This document shows positions 16,484-24,808 of a stretch of 64,000 nt of DNA, piece by piece (position 1 is the stretch's first letter; each line of letters starts with the position of its first letter). This stretch comes from a virus. The stretch lies in the IMG/VR virus record IMGVR_UViG_3300042863_002514, positions 1-64,000 of that record. One strand, given 5' to 3'. The notes beneath the pieces are model-generated. The model worked only from the letters and a program-made list of their open reading frames with translations. It did not search any database and was not told where the DNA came from. Made by a program: the position numbers and the translations under genes.

Positions 16484-17515
16484 CTAGAGTTTTTCAATGA
16501 GTACGCTGCCATTTCCGGTGGTGTTTACCCCGGCTGTGTTGGATTGGTTGCTGCCGTTGTTGATGCTGCCACCGCCACCTCCTGGTCCCAAGGCAGGACA
16601 GGTACACGCCCCCACACCGCCAGCACCGCCGCCACTGTAGCCACCACCACCACCACCTAGGTAGCTGCTGGCACCGCCTCCACCGCCAAACCCGCCGTTA
16701 GCCGCCGTGCCACCGTATTGCACACCTCCGGTCCCCCCCGTGCCGCCATTGAGAAAACTGTTACCGCCGCTTGAAGCGCCTTCACCGCCGCCGCCAGCTG
16801 CGCCGTTGCCGCTATAGCCACCACCGCCACCACCAACTGAAACACATCCATTGGTGGCACCACCGCCAGAACCAAGTGTGCCTCCACCTCCTCCGGTATC
16901 TCCCCCGGCATTGCCAGAGGTGAGTATGCTGGCATCCTTGTTGGCCCATGTGCCTGCCGAACCTCCGCCGCCTCCGCCAGCTATGATCAGTATGGTGTTG
17001 TCCTGTTTAGTCACGAAGCTGCTGCCGCCGCCGCCGCCCTTGCTACCACCGCACGCATTATTACCGGTGACACCCTGTTGTCCTACCAATATCTTGAGTT
17101 TTTCGCCCTGGGTAAGGGAGAAGGTGCCTATCATGCGTGCACCGGCACCAACACCGGTAGCACCGCTGCCTCCCCTAGCACCTATTGCTGTTATCCGGTA
17201 TGACGCTGTCAAAGGAACCGTCCATAGCTGTATCCCGGATGTTACGCTGAAATATGCTGTGTTGGTGTTCCATCCTGACGGTGTAGGCGTGCCGGTCATC
17301 CCACCCTGTGCCTGTGCCAGTGTTGGTCCTGAACTGCCGCTAGCAGTGCCAGGTGTAAATGTAGCTGACGTAAATCCGTAGAGTGCTTGCCCAGGCCAGG
17401 TATTCCCGTATTTTGCATCAGCTTGTGCTTCTGAGCTCCAGACTCCTTTGGCCGTAGTTGATGTAGGATTATTTTCAATCCCAATAACACCGCCGTTATC
17501 AAAGTTAGTATTCAC
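16484..17515 (-). CDS. Glycine-rich adhesin-like tail protein 2
   Basis: 343 residues. The N-terminal 'GVWS' module is followed by a beta unit (IQLWTVPLTASYRITAIGAR) and a glycine-rich region that matches the ALK-type glycine-rich family: GARMIGTFSLTQGEKLKILV, then GGGGGSSFVTKQDNTILIIA followed by a run of glycines. The protein ends NTTGNGSVLIEKL. Its stop overlaps the next gene's start region by one base, so it is part of the fibre operon. It is a second, differently built poly-glycine adhesin beside the one at 15589. The two may be alternative tip proteins. Receptor binding is inferred from architecture. Confidence 0.72.
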   Translation of the reverse strand: MNTNFDNGGVIGIENNPTSTTAKGVWSSEAQADAKYGNTWPGQALYGFTSATFTPGTASGSSGPTLAQAQGGMTGTPTPSGWNTNTAYFSVTSGIQLWTVPLTASYRITAIGARGGSGATGVGAGARMIGTFSLTQGEKLKILVGQQGVTGNNACGGSKGGGGGSSFVTKQDNTILIIAGGGGGGSAGTWANKDASILTSGNAGGDTGGGGGTLGSGGGATNGCVSVGGGGGGYSGNGAAGGGGEGASSGGNSFLNGGTGGTGGVQYGGTAANGGFGGGGGASSYLGGGGGGYSGGGAGGVGACTCPALGPGGGGGSINNGSNQSNTAGVNTTGNGSVLIEKL

Positions 17516-17874
17516 TAACTGATTTCCTCATAGCTACACACAGCTTCCAGATCACTTACAGCACTAGCAGTCAAACGTATGCTGTCGCCTTCTTCAAGAT
17601 AAATTGAAGTATCTTTGCTGATAACAACTAGCGATGCGTCTGCTGGTACGGAAATGGTATTCGCTAGTCTATACGCTACAGAACTTCTGAACAAATCCAC
17701 AGTAATGTCTGCATTGTTGGTCCCGTCAACATTTGAAATTACTAGACTGTTGATTTTAAAGACTTTGTTACTTGCTGCTGAATTGGTAACTATTGCTGTA
17801 GCACTTGTACCAACTGCTTGTACCGCAGTTTTACCAATAATTGTTGTGACATTTACTATATTAGGGGCTGACAT
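17515..17874 (-). CDS. Small beta-sandwich structural protein A
   Basis: 119 residues, mostly alternating hydrophobic strands (KVFKINSLVISNVDGTNNAD, ITVDLFRSS, LEEGDSIRLTASAVSDLEAV). The C-terminal 'EEGDS(I)RLTASA' block resembles blocks in two other small genes of this window, at 44545 (LEEGHRVRVFTDAAGANNLD) and 51949 (LDSGDSIFVKSAIGN). All three lie beside fibre genes, so they look like a family of small virion decoration or fibre-junction proteins. I do not recognise a named family. The start is the only ATG and overlaps no other gene. Confidence 0.55.
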   Translation of the reverse strand: MSAPNIVNVTTIIGKTAVQAVGTSATAIVTNSAASNKVFKINSLVISNVDGTNNADITVDLFRSSVAYRLANTISVPADASLVVISKDTSIYLEEGDSIRLTASAVSDLEAVCSYEEIS

Positions 17875-17888
17875 AACTTTTTAAATCC

Positions 17889-19901
17889 TTATCCAAAAAC
17901 AATTGCCATCGCAATAGCTTTGCCTGTAGTAACACCTGCTCCGCCACTGAATCCACTAGTTCCGCTAAAGCCGCTGACACCACTACAGCCGCTTGCTCCG
18001 CTGAAGCCGCTTGTGCCACTAGTTCCGCTGACACCACTAAAGCCGCTTGTTCCACTGAATCCACTTGTGCCACTGAATCCACTTGTGCCACTGAATCCAC
18101 TGAACCCAGAGGTGCCACTCCAGCCACTTGTGCCACTCCATCCACTTACGCCACTAGTTCCGCTAGCGCCTGTAGGTCCTGTTACTCCATCAGCGCCATA
18201 TGCAATTAAATGTGCTGAAAGCCAAGTTCCTGGACCGTCAGCAGTGCCATATTGCACTGTAACATTACTTCCGGTACCGTTAAAGGCAGTAACTTGAGCA
18301 GAGTCAGTAGATCCATTGAAGTAAACAACTTTGCTGCCACCAAGTGAAATTCCCGTAGACGTTACAGTTTGAACTTGGGCAATTAATATAGTTCCAGAGT
18401 TTTTAAGTATCTGGCCGTTATATTGATTAGTTGCCACAGACGCTGCACTGACCCAAACACCGAAACTTAAATTATAATAACCTGCAACAGTTGGTTTGAA
18501 TGTATATGTGCTGGCGTTCCACCAGTTTTGTGGATCATAATAATCAGCTAAGGGTAAAACTAACGTACTTGCGCTAGCAACTGTTTGATCACTTGTTAAG
18601 ATAGCAGTTAAAATGTAAGAACTAGCTGCTAATGTAGACGCAGGACCAACAGGACCTGTTGGTCCTGTTACACCTGTTACACCTGGGGTGCCAGTTGCAC
18701 CAGTTGCGCCACTACCAGTAGGTCCTATTAAGCCAGTTGCTCCACTGAATCCGCTGACACCACTAAAGCCGCTTGCTCCGCTGACACCACTAAAGCCGCT
18801 TGCTCCGCTAGTTCCGCTGAACCCACTAGTTCCGCTGACACCACTAAAGCCGCTTGTTCCGCTCCATCCACTAGTTCCACTTGTGCCACTCCAGCCGCTT
18901 GTGCCACTTGTTCCACTAGTTCCACTTGTGCCGCTCCATCCACTGGTTCCACTTGTGCCGCTCCATCCACTAGTTCCACTTGTGCCGCTCCATCCACTAG
19001 TTCCACTTGTGCCGCTCCATCCACTTACACCACTAGTTCCACTAGTTCCGCTGCCTCCAGAATATCCGCTCTCTCCTGAATAGCCAGACTCACCTGATGC
19101 CCCTGAATAACCACTCTCTCCAGAGTATCCTGAATAGGCAGAATATCCAGAGACACCTGACTCTCCAGAATAGCCTGACTCACCTGATATCCCAGAATAA
19201 CCACTCTCTCCAGAATAACCTGAATAACCACTCTCTCCAGAATAACCTGAATAACCAGAGTAACCTGAATAACCAGAGTAACCTGAATAACCTGAATAAC
19301 CACTCTCTCCAGAGTACCCACTCTCTCCAGAGTACCCACTCTCTCCAGAGTACCCACTCTCTCCAGAGTAGCCTGATACTCCACTGCCAGAATAACCACT
19401 TTCACCAGAGTAACCTGACCGGCCAGACTCACTTGAATACCCACTGGCACCAGAATACCCACTGGCACCAGAATACCCACTGGCACCAGAATACCCAGAT
19501 TCTCCAGATTTTCCTGAAGTTCCTGAATAACCACCTTGACCAGAGTAGCCTGATACTCCGCTGCCAGAGTAGCCGCTTGTTCCAGACTCGCCTGAGTAAC
19601 CTGATATCCCAGAATAACCACTAGCACTGTTGGGCCCAGTTGGTCCAGTTGAGCCAAGGGTGCTTACCCCAGAATAACCACTAATGCCTCTTGCCCCTGT
19701 TGGCCCAGTGGGTCCTTGTGCGCCAGTTGTGCCAGTACCCCCTCCACCGCCAGGGGTAAATGGTAACCCACCAGGAGTTACGCCGTCAGAAAAACGTAAC
19801 TCAACTTCCCCGCTTGCGTAGAATATCTCCCCATCGCGACCAACATACTCATTTATATCATTTGTGAACTTGCTGGTCCAAATTTTACGAATTTGAGTCA
19901 C
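17889..19901 (-). CDS. Collagen-like fibre protein with an embedded C1q/TNF-like beta domain
   Basis: 670 residues. The N-terminus (YVGRDGEIFYASGEVELRFS, then DGVTPGG) is a virion-attachment type of module found in structural proteins of T4-like aquatic phages. A Gly-X-Y region of about 370 residues follows, dominated by GYSGESGYSG and later GTSGWSG triplets, rich in Ser and Tyr rather than Pro. Then comes a beta-sandwich domain of about 150 residues (YILTAILTSDQTVASAS, AGYYNLSFGVWVS, WLSAHLIAYG) that resembles C1q/TNF-like trimer heads, followed by a second collagen-like tail ending FSGGAGVTTGKAIAMAIVFG. It is probably a trimeric surface fibre. The Ser-rich triplets are possible glycosylation sites, which is inference. 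Confidence 0.75.
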   Translation of the reverse strand: MTQIRKIWTSKFTNDINEYVGRDGEIFYASGEVELRFSDGVTPGGLPFTPGGGGGTGTTGAQGPTGPTGARGISGYSGVSTLGSTGPTGPNSASGYSGISGYSGESGTSGYSGSGVSGYSGQGGYSGTSGKSGESGYSGASGYSGASGYSGASGYSSESGRSGYSGESGYSGSGVSGYSGESGYSGESGYSGESGYSGESGYSGYSGYSGYSGYSGYSGYSGESGYSGYSGESGYSGISGESGYSGESGVSGYSAYSGYSGESGYSGASGESGYSGESGYSGGSGTSGTSGVSGWSGTSGTSGWSGTSGTSGWSGTSGTSGWSGTSGTSGTSGTSGWSGTSGTSGWSGTSGFSGVSGTSGFSGTSGASGFSGVSGASGFSGVSGFSGATGLIGPTGSGATGATGTPGVTGVTGPTGPVGPASTLAASSYILTAILTSDQTVASASTLVLPLADYYDPQNWWNASTYTFKPTVAGYYNLSFGVWVSAASVATNQYNGQILKNSGTILIAQVQTVTSTGISLGGSKVVYFNGSTDSAQVTAFNGTGSNVTVQYGTADGPGTWLSAHLIAYGADGVTGPTGASGTSGVSGWSGTSGWSGTSGFSGFSGTSGFSGTSGFSGTSGFSGVSGTSGTSGFSGASGCSGVSGFSGTSGFSGGAGVTTGKAIAMAIVFG
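18640..19740 (-). repeat. Gly-X-Y coding tandem repeats (GYSGES/GTSGWS type)
   Basis: About 1.1 kb of nine-base periodic sequence that encodes collagen-like triplets of the gene at 17889-19901. Subregions are near-identical 18-30 base tandem units (for example 18950-19030 and 19315-19370), so length variation by slippage or recombination is expected. Confidence 0.8.
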
Positions 19902-19908
19902 AAGAGCT

Positions 19909-20238
19909 TCAACCCAAAATAGAGGGTTTGATACTTACAGTTGGTATGAAATCTTTTTTTGCTGTAATTTTTGAGATATTGGACTGTTGAGGTGTATGAA
20001 AATCATCCTCTGGGTTTATCACAGTGGGATCTTCAGTTGTGGGCCCCACGCTGTCTTTTACAGTGTCAAGGTGTTGTTGGAGTGGTGGACTCCACTTGGC
20101 ATCGCCCTCTTCACCATAACGCACTCCAGGATTTATCACATCACTGTCAGCTTGCGCTTTCAACACATCGCCCAAGGGGATGTTGATTGTAACAGGCACA
20201 TTTACAGTAAATTCTCGAATAAATTCTTTAGCTCTCAT
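19909..20238 (-). CDS. Hypothetical phage protein with MRAKEFIRE N-terminus
   Basis: 109 residues. The N-terminal MRAKEFIREF segment is a recurrent leader in proteins of T4-like aquatic phages, sometimes on structural or prohead proteins. A short beta stretch (VNVPVTINIPLGDVLKAQAD) follows, then a long polar, Pro/Asp-rich tail without a clear fold. It lies seven bases upstream of the collagen-like fibre gene on the same strand. It may be an assembly partner. No function can be assigned from sequence. Confidence 0.55.
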   Translation of the reverse strand: MRAKEFIREFTVNVPVTINIPLGDVLKAQADSDVINPGVRYGEEGDAKWSPPLQQHLDTVKDSVGPTTEDPTVINPEDDFHTPQQSNISKITAKKDFIPTVSIKPSILG

Positions 20239-20259
20239 ATTTTACACCACATATGTTTG

Positions 20260-20967
20260 TCATTTAGACACCAAAACATACCAAACTCCAGAAATAGGCA
20301 CTTGCCCAGATAAATTCAATTGGCAAGTCATCTCATCAATTAAGGTTATTGTTGTGGGATTTACCAGTTGGTAGTTGGTGTCATATACTTGAACAAACAC
20401 AAGTCTCTGTGCAAGGCCATGAACAACGGTCAACACATCGGTCACAATATTTTGAGATGAAAACGGCATTTGGAAGCTGGTGACTGGGGCAGACCCAGGA
20501 GGGCCAGCAGGACCGGTGGGACCTTGTATGGGGCCTTTGGGGATAAATCCAGGACTCAGGGCACCAAAGTTCAAAAGTATTTCAGAAACACTGCCAACCG
20601 TGCTGTCGTCAATAGGTGCTGGAGTCAAATAATCTCTGCTTACAACAGCTCTTACCCAAACATAATTGCCTACAAATGTATATGCAAAGCTGCCGGTGTC
20701 CCCACCAAATAGGCCACTGGGATTGAACAAATCTCTAGGGAATTGTACATAAGGCAGGTCTGACTGTAGATAAACAGGAAACCAGTCTTGTTCAACTGGA
20801 TTATCTGCCAACGAGGCTTGAATTAAAATCCGGCCTGTAAAATTTGTTAACGTTAGGGCTACTGTATGACTACCGCCAAGAAAATTGGTGTAGCCTGCGC
20901 CTTTTTGCTTTTCGCCAGTTACATTGACCTTACCGCTAGTAGTTGGTAATAAGACAAGACTTTCCAT
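20260..20967 (-). CDS. Virion structural protein with short collagen-like linker
   Basis: 235 residues in two domains. The N-terminal part (about 1-140) is a beta-rich domain (HTVALTLTNFTGRILIQASL). A short Gly-X-Y linker (GPIQGPTGPAGPPGSAP) follows. The C-terminal part (VVHGLAQRLVFVQVYDTNYQ, then VNPTTITLIDEMTCQL) is closely similar in pattern to the end of the gene at 55123 (AHNLGQKIVLVQVSNNLSQV, TPDSITLTSTSACSIDL). This C-terminal unit is a known kind of phage fibre-tip domain. A CATAAATA late-promoter-like octamer lies 25 bases upstream. The likely role is a fibre or baseplate appendage. Confidence 0.62.
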   Translation of the reverse strand: MESLVLLPTTSGKVNVTGEKQKGAGYTNFLGGSHTVALTLTNFTGRILIQASLADNPVEQDWFPVYLQSDLPYVQFPRDLFNPSGLFGGDTGSFAYTFVGNYVWVRAVVSRDYLTPAPIDDSTVGSVSEILLNFGALSPGFIPKGPIQGPTGPAGPPGSAPVTSFQMPFSSQNIVTDVLTVVHGLAQRLVFVQVYDTNYQLVNPTTITLIDEMTCQLNLSGQVPISGVWYVLVSK

Positions 20968-20992
20968 AATTTCTCAACAATTGATTTGTCGA

Positions 20993-21000
20993 TATTTATG
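20993..21000 (-). promoter_or_regulatory. T4-like late promoter core (CATAAATA)
   Basis: One mismatch to TATAAATA, on the minus strand, 25 bases before the ATG at 20967. It fits the spacing of the other late-promoter octamers in this window. Confidence 0.5.
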
Positions 21001-21006
21001 GAAAGG

Positions 21007-21183
21007 TCAAATAGAGACTTCAATAACCAGTTTACTGTCTTCAAGTAGCTGCTCTACAACACTGGGCAAGCTTTCAAACAATGCCAAAAGCTGCTCAGAA
21101 GAGAGCACACTAGCCAGTTGTTCATCATCCTTGATAAGTTTGCTGATGGAAATTGAAATAGTTTGACAGGCTATTTGTGCCAT
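21007..21183 (-). CDS. Small protein, 58 residues, unknown
   Basis: An ATG at 21183 opens a 58-residue frame ending TGA at 21007. AAGGA lies about 12 bases upstream and a GATAAATA octamer at 21205-21212 lies 21 bases upstream. The protein is a mostly helical, acidic sequence (ISISKLIKDDEQLASVLSSE, then QLLALFESLPSVVEQLLEDS). It fills the gap between the structural gene at 20967 and the gene at 21208, all on the same strand, so the gene is plausible. No family is recognised. Confidence 0.5.
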   Translation of the reverse strand: MAQIACQTISISISKLIKDDEQLASVLSSEQLLALFESLPSVVEQLLEDSKLVIEVSI

Positions 21184-21204
21184 TTATAAGGTCCTTGATT
21201 AGAG

Positions 21205-21212
21205 TATTTATC
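21205..21212 (-). promoter_or_regulatory. T4-like late promoter core (GATAAATA)
   Basis: GATAAATA on the minus strand overlaps the last codons of the gene at 21208-21525 and lies 21 bases before the ATG at 21183. It may separate late expression of the small and structural genes from the early ClpA/DnaJ operon. Confidence 0.45.
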
Positions 21213-21525
21213 CTCTGTTTTTTGGCCTTCTGCCACGCTTTTTTCCACGATTGATTTGTAGGCCATTGGCGTCAAGATCTGCATGTTGCAGATAGCGATC
21301 TAGCCCCATGCCATCCACTTCCACAATCTTGTTGATATCCAAGTCAAGACTGCTGTTGTTTTGTGTATGCACTCCTGTAATTTTTACACAGGGCGCAAGT
21401 ATAGCATGTGCAACTACAAATCTATGATAGACTCTAGAGGATGCTGACTCAGCAACCCCTATGACTGTGCCTTTGCTTATCAATCCTTTTTGGCACAAGC
21501 TTTGAATAGCTGATGTTTTGTTCAT
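21208..21525 (-). CDS. Hypothetical protein with basic C-terminal tail
   Basis: 105 residues. The start ATG overlaps the ClpA-like gene's stop (ATGA), so it is translationally coupled to that gene. The body is a small alpha/beta domain (LISKGTVIGVAESASSRVYH, then RFVVAHAILAPCVKITGV). The last ten residues, KKRGRRPKNR, are a basic stretch like the nucleic-acid-binding tails or AT-hook-like segments of small phage proteins. Coupling with ClpA could mean a role as adaptor or substrate, but this is inference. No family is recognised. Confidence 0.55.
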   Translation of the reverse strand: MNKTSAIQSLCQKGLISKGTVIGVAESASSRVYHRFVVAHAILAPCVKITGVHTQNNSSLDLDINKIVEVDGMGLDRYLQHADLDANGLQINRGKKRGRRPKNRG

Positions 21526-23828
21526 TGCGCAGACACCTCTGAGTTGTTTTCATTAAAGGCCTCATTTGGGCCTGTGGGGAGACTACATACTGTGCCTAAA
21601 AATTCCAATTTCAGCTTATGTGCTGCTGCATCAAGTGTAACTAACACTCTTCCTCCTGACTTCAACTTTCCAAATAACATCTGGCGGCTCATGGGCTTTT
21701 TGATATGGTTGTCAATTACCCGACTCAAAGGCCTAGCTCCCATCGAAGGGTCAAAACCATTCTTCACCAACCATTCTTGCGCATCAGGATCAACTACTAC
21801 ACACACATTTTTGCTTTGTGAAGCTTGATTCAGTTGTTGAATGAATTTGATAACAACTTTCTGCATGGTTTCTTTGTTCAACGCACCAAATGGCACTACT
21901 GCATCCAATCGATTCCTGAACTCTGGACGGAAAAATTGTTTTACAGCTTCTTTGTCTGCATCACTGTTTTTGGTAGCACCAAAGCCAATACTATGCTTTT
22001 CCATTTCCACAGCACCAAGATTACTGGTAAAAATCAAGATTGCATTTTTCAAACTCACTGTTTTTTGATTTTGGCTTGTGATGCTGCCTTGATCCATAGC
22101 TTGCAGAAAAACATTCAATACATCAGGATGAGCTTTTTCCACTTCGTCACACAGCAGCACACAACTGGGTGTTTGCTCTAGTGCGTTGATAAGAGCACCA
22201 CTGCCAGCACTGCCGTCGCTGTAACCCACATATCCAGGGGGACTGCCAATAAATCTAGCAACAGAATGTTTTTCTTGAAACTCGCTCATGTCAAAGCGAA
22301 CAAAACTATAACCCAGTTTGTCTGCTAACATCTTGGCCAGTTCAGTCTTGCCCACACCACTTGGCCCTGTGAACAAGAAGCTTCCCAGTGTTTTGTTTTG
22401 TTCTCGTAGTCCACTATAAGCCAAATACACTGCATCAACAAGAGTGTCTACTGCTGTGTCTTGGCCGTAAATTACTTTTTTGAGATCATTATCTAGAGTA
22501 GATAATTTATTACTCTCAGATGTTTCCAAGTTTTCAAGGCTGACTTTGGCAATCCTACAAACTTGTTGTTCAATATTCTCTACTTGAACAACCTTTTTGG
22601 TTTTTCCTTTGATTTTCACTGTTGCACCAGCTGCATCAATCAAATCAATTGCCTTATCTGGCAGATACTTGTTGAAAATATATTTTACACTGAGATCAAC
22701 TGCTGCCTCTGCACATCCTGGTGCATAAGTTACATTGTGAAACTTTTCAAAAGTTTTGATCAATCCTTGAATTACTTTTTTAGCATCACTTACACTGGGC
22801 TCAACTACATCTTGTTTCTCAAAACGCCGAAGTAGTGCTCGATCCTTTTCAAAATACTTCCGATATTCGTCATATGTTGTGGAACCAATAGTGCGAATTT
22901 CTCCCCGACCCAACGCTGGCTTGAGAATATTGGCTGCATCCATTGCATTGCTGCTGTTGCCGCCAGCACCCATAATCATATGAATTTCATCAATGAAAAT
23001 AATAACATTGGGCAAACTTTTTAACGCCGTAATAATGTTTTTCATTCTGTCTTCAAAGTCGCCACGATATTTGGTCCCAGCAACAATGCTATTGATATCC
23101 AAGCTCCAGATTTCTTGATTCAAAAGAACTTTTGGCACGGTTTGTTCCACTATTCTCTTGGCAAGTCCTTCCACAAGTTGTGTTTTGCCTACCCCTGGAT
23201 GGCCCACAAGTATAACATTGTTCTTGAGTTTTCGGGCCAGCGTTTCAACTAGTTGATCAACATCAGTGTCTCTACCAATAAGTGCAGTGATCTTGCCCTG
23301 TTTGGCACGTTGATTTAAATTGGTGGCAAATTGAAACAACACCATTCTTGCATCGTCTTCACTCATGCCCATCTCATCCGTTTCTTGACTATTTTGTGTA
23401 AGATACGAGGTGATATTGCTTTTGTTGATGTTGTGTTTTTGTAAAAAATACACAGCCCAACTTTGTTCTGCATTGTAAAGTGCCAGCAACATGTCCACAC
23501 TGTTCATAACAGTTTTGCCCATGAACAAGCTTTGCGCTTTGGCTTGCTTGATTACACTCATCAGTGTGGAGGTGTATTTGGGTTGATACACTCCGTCAGG
23601 CACAATACTATGATATTTGGAATCTTTGAGATAACTGACTACATCAGCTTTGAGCTTTTTTGGAGAACAACCCAAGGCTGTTAACATGGTGTCAATGTCT
23701 TGAAATTCCAATAGTGCTATCAGCACATGCTCTACCACCACATATTCGTGATGATGTTTTATTGCAATAGAGTAACTTCGATTTATTACTTGCTCAAAAT
23801 CATTTTTTGAATTAAAGGGCTCTTTCAT
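21522..23828 (-). CDS. clpA: ClpA-type AAA+ unfoldase
   Basis: 768 residues from the ATG at 23828, near the 758 of E. coli ClpA. A longer frame overlaps dnaJ and was not chosen. A double Clp N domain (about 10-145) is followed by D1, with Walker A GHPGVGKT at 209-216 and Walker B IIFIDE near 276-281, and D2, with Walker A GPSGVGKT at 488-495 and Walker B VLLCDE near 557-562. There is no ClpB-type coiled-coil middle domain. The loop KHSIGFG at 611-617 carries the IG(F/L) tripeptide that docks ClpA and ClpX to ClpP. The protein should therefore unfold substrates and may feed the host ClpP protease. No phage clpP is in this window. It is 22 bases downstream of dnaJ in an early-type operon. Confidence 0.92.
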   Translation of the reverse strand: MKEPFNSKNDFEQVINRSYSIAIKHHHEYVVVEHVLIALLEFQDIDTMLTALGCSPKKLKADVVSYLKDSKYHSIVPDGVYQPKYTSTLMSVIKQAKAQSLFMGKTVMNSVDMLLALYNAEQSWAVYFLQKHNINKSNITSYLTQNSQETDEMGMSEDDARMVLFQFATNLNQRAKQGKITALIGRDTDVDQLVETLARKLKNNVILVGHPGVGKTQLVEGLAKRIVEQTVPKVLLNQEIWSLDINSIVAGTKYRGDFEDRMKNIITALKSLPNVIIFIDEIHMIMGAGGNSSNAMDAANILKPALGRGEIRTIGSTTYDEYRKYFEKDRALLRRFEKQDVVEPSVSDAKKVIQGLIKTFEKFHNVTYAPGCAEAAVDLSVKYIFNKYLPDKAIDLIDAAGATVKIKGKTKKVVQVENIEQQVCRIAKVSLENLETSESNKLSTLDNDLKKVIYGQDTAVDTLVDAVYLAYSGLREQNKTLGSFLFTGPSGVGKTELAKMLADKLGYSFVRFDMSEFQEKHSVARFIGSPPGYVGYSDGSAGSGALINALEQTPSCVLLCDEVEKAHPDVLNVFLQAMDQGSITSQNQKTVSLKNAILIFTSNLGAVEMEKHSIGFGATKNSDADKEAVKQFFRPEFRNRLDAVVPFGALNKETMQKVVIKFIQQLNQASQSKNVCVVVDPDAQEWLVKNGFDPSMGARPLSRVIDNHIKKPMSRQMLFGKLKSGGRVLVTLDAAAHKLKLEFLGTVCSLPTGPNEAFNENNSEVSAQ

Positions 23829-23850
23829 ATGTGCTGTCCTGGTGAAAGAT

Positions 23851-24708
23851 TTAAGATGTTTGGGGGTGTGCCCATTTTGAAATGGCATCAAGCTGATCTT
23901 GATCCAGCTTTTGTGGCAGCTCTACATGGAGTCTGACCATGAGGTCACCACGTGAAGAACTATTACTACTGAGCGGCATGCCCTTGCCTTTGACGTTAAG
24001 TAGAGTTTGATCTTTGGACAAAGGCGGGACTTTCATGGAAACTGCACCGCCTTCAATCACACTAACAAGCTTGTCAACCCCCACTAATGTTTCCCAAATG
24101 TTGGCCTTCAGTGTAGTCAACAAATGAGGCCCACTCCTCTCGAACACAGAGTGCGGCGTAACAAACACAGTAATATACAAATCTCCAGGTGCTAAATTGG
24201 CATGTGTTCGGCTACCGTTGCCAGCATATCGTAACCTATACCCACTATCAATACCTGCAGGTATGTTCACAACTAAATTGATGTTTTGGCCAGCACTATC
24301 AGTAAATTGAATTGGTACACTTTTTCCTGTGAACGCTTCTTCCAAGGTTATATTCAACTGAACTTGCGTGTCAGGATTACGACTTGGTCGTTGGCTAAAG
24401 TGGTCAAATCCTTGACCTCGGAAGATTTGTTCAAAAATATCACCAAAGGGTGATCCTCCTCCACGGAATTCAAAATGGAATCCACCTGGCTGACTTCCAC
24501 CAAACTTGCGTTGCTGATCGTAAGCTTGACGCTTGTCTTCGTTACCTAGAGTATCATAAGCCTCATTGATCTCTTTGAATTTACTCTCAGATTCACTGCT
24601 TTTGTTACGGTCTGGATGATACTGCATTGCAAGTGTGCGATAAGCCTTTTTCAACTCATCTTGAGTTGCATTTTCTTGCACGGCAAGGATACTATAATAA
24701 TCTTTCAT
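23851..24708 (-). CDS. DnaJ/CbpA-type co-chaperone (Hsp40, no zinc finger)
   Basis: 285 residues. The J domain has HPD at residues 31-33 (AMQYHPDRNK), which stimulates DnaK ATPase. It is followed by a Gly/Phe-rich region (GGFHFEFRGGGSPFGDIFEQ) and two C-terminal beta domains (VQLNITLEEAFTGKSVPIQF, DLYITVFVTPHSVFERSGPH). The zinc-finger domain of DnaJ proper is absent, so this is the CbpA-like class. It should act with host DnaK. It is the first gene of the minus-strand operon with clpA, directly behind a consensus sigma-70-type promoter, so early expression by host polymerase is likely. Confidence 0.93.
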   Translation of the reverse strand: MKDYYSILAVQENATQDELKKAYRTLAMQYHPDRNKSSESESKFKEINEAYDTLGNEDKRQAYDQQRKFGGSQPGGFHFEFRGGGSPFGDIFEQIFRGQGFDHFSQRPSRNPDTQVQLNITLEEAFTGKSVPIQFTDSAGQNINLVVNIPAGIDSGYRLRYAGNGSRTHANLAPGDLYITVFVTPHSVFERSGPHLLTTLKANIWETLVGVDKLVSVIEGGAVSMKVPPLSKDQTLLNVKGKGMPLSSNSSSRGDLMVRLHVELPQKLDQDQLDAISKWAHPQTS

Positions 24709-24714
24709 ATGTAT

Positions 24715-24743
24715 ATTATATTTTTATATTGCTGCCTTGTCAA
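24715..24743 (-). promoter_or_regulatory. Consensus sigma-70-type promoter for dnaJ-clpA
   Basis: On the minus strand, TTGACA (24738-24743) and TATAAT (24715-24720) are exact consensus boxes separated by 17 bases. The -10 box ends 7 bases before the dnaJ ATG at 24708, so the transcript would have almost no leader. It is the best-scoring host-type promoter seen in the window. Confidence 0.75.
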
Positions 24744-24782
24744 TGCAGGAAAAACTAGCAACTTATTGAACACACAAAACTT

Positions 24783-24790
24783 TGTAAATA
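24783..24790 (+). promoter_or_regulatory. Late-promoter-like octamer (TGTAAATA)
   Basis: TGTAAATA on the plus strand, one mismatch from TATAAATA, 18 bases before the holin-candidate ATG at 24809. Late expression would suit a holin. Confidence 0.35.
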
Positions 24791-24808
24791 TGTTGATGGG
24801 AAAATTAC

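Noticed and set aside
17861-19657. Open frames on both strands opposite or out of frame with the GYSGES collagen gene
   Set aside because: Repeat shadows of low complexity. The chosen frame has the attachment N-terminus, the beta domain and correct operon spacing.
21522-23828. ClpB disaggregase as the identity of the AAA+ gene
   Set aside because: There is no coiled-coil middle domain between D1 and D2, and the IGF loop for ClpP docking is present; both fit ClpA.
23829-23891. Upstream ATG extension of the ClpA-like gene (21 more residues)
   Set aside because: It overlaps the end of dnaJ, the extra residues do not fit the Clp N domain, and the ATG at 23828 has an AGGA at suitable distance.
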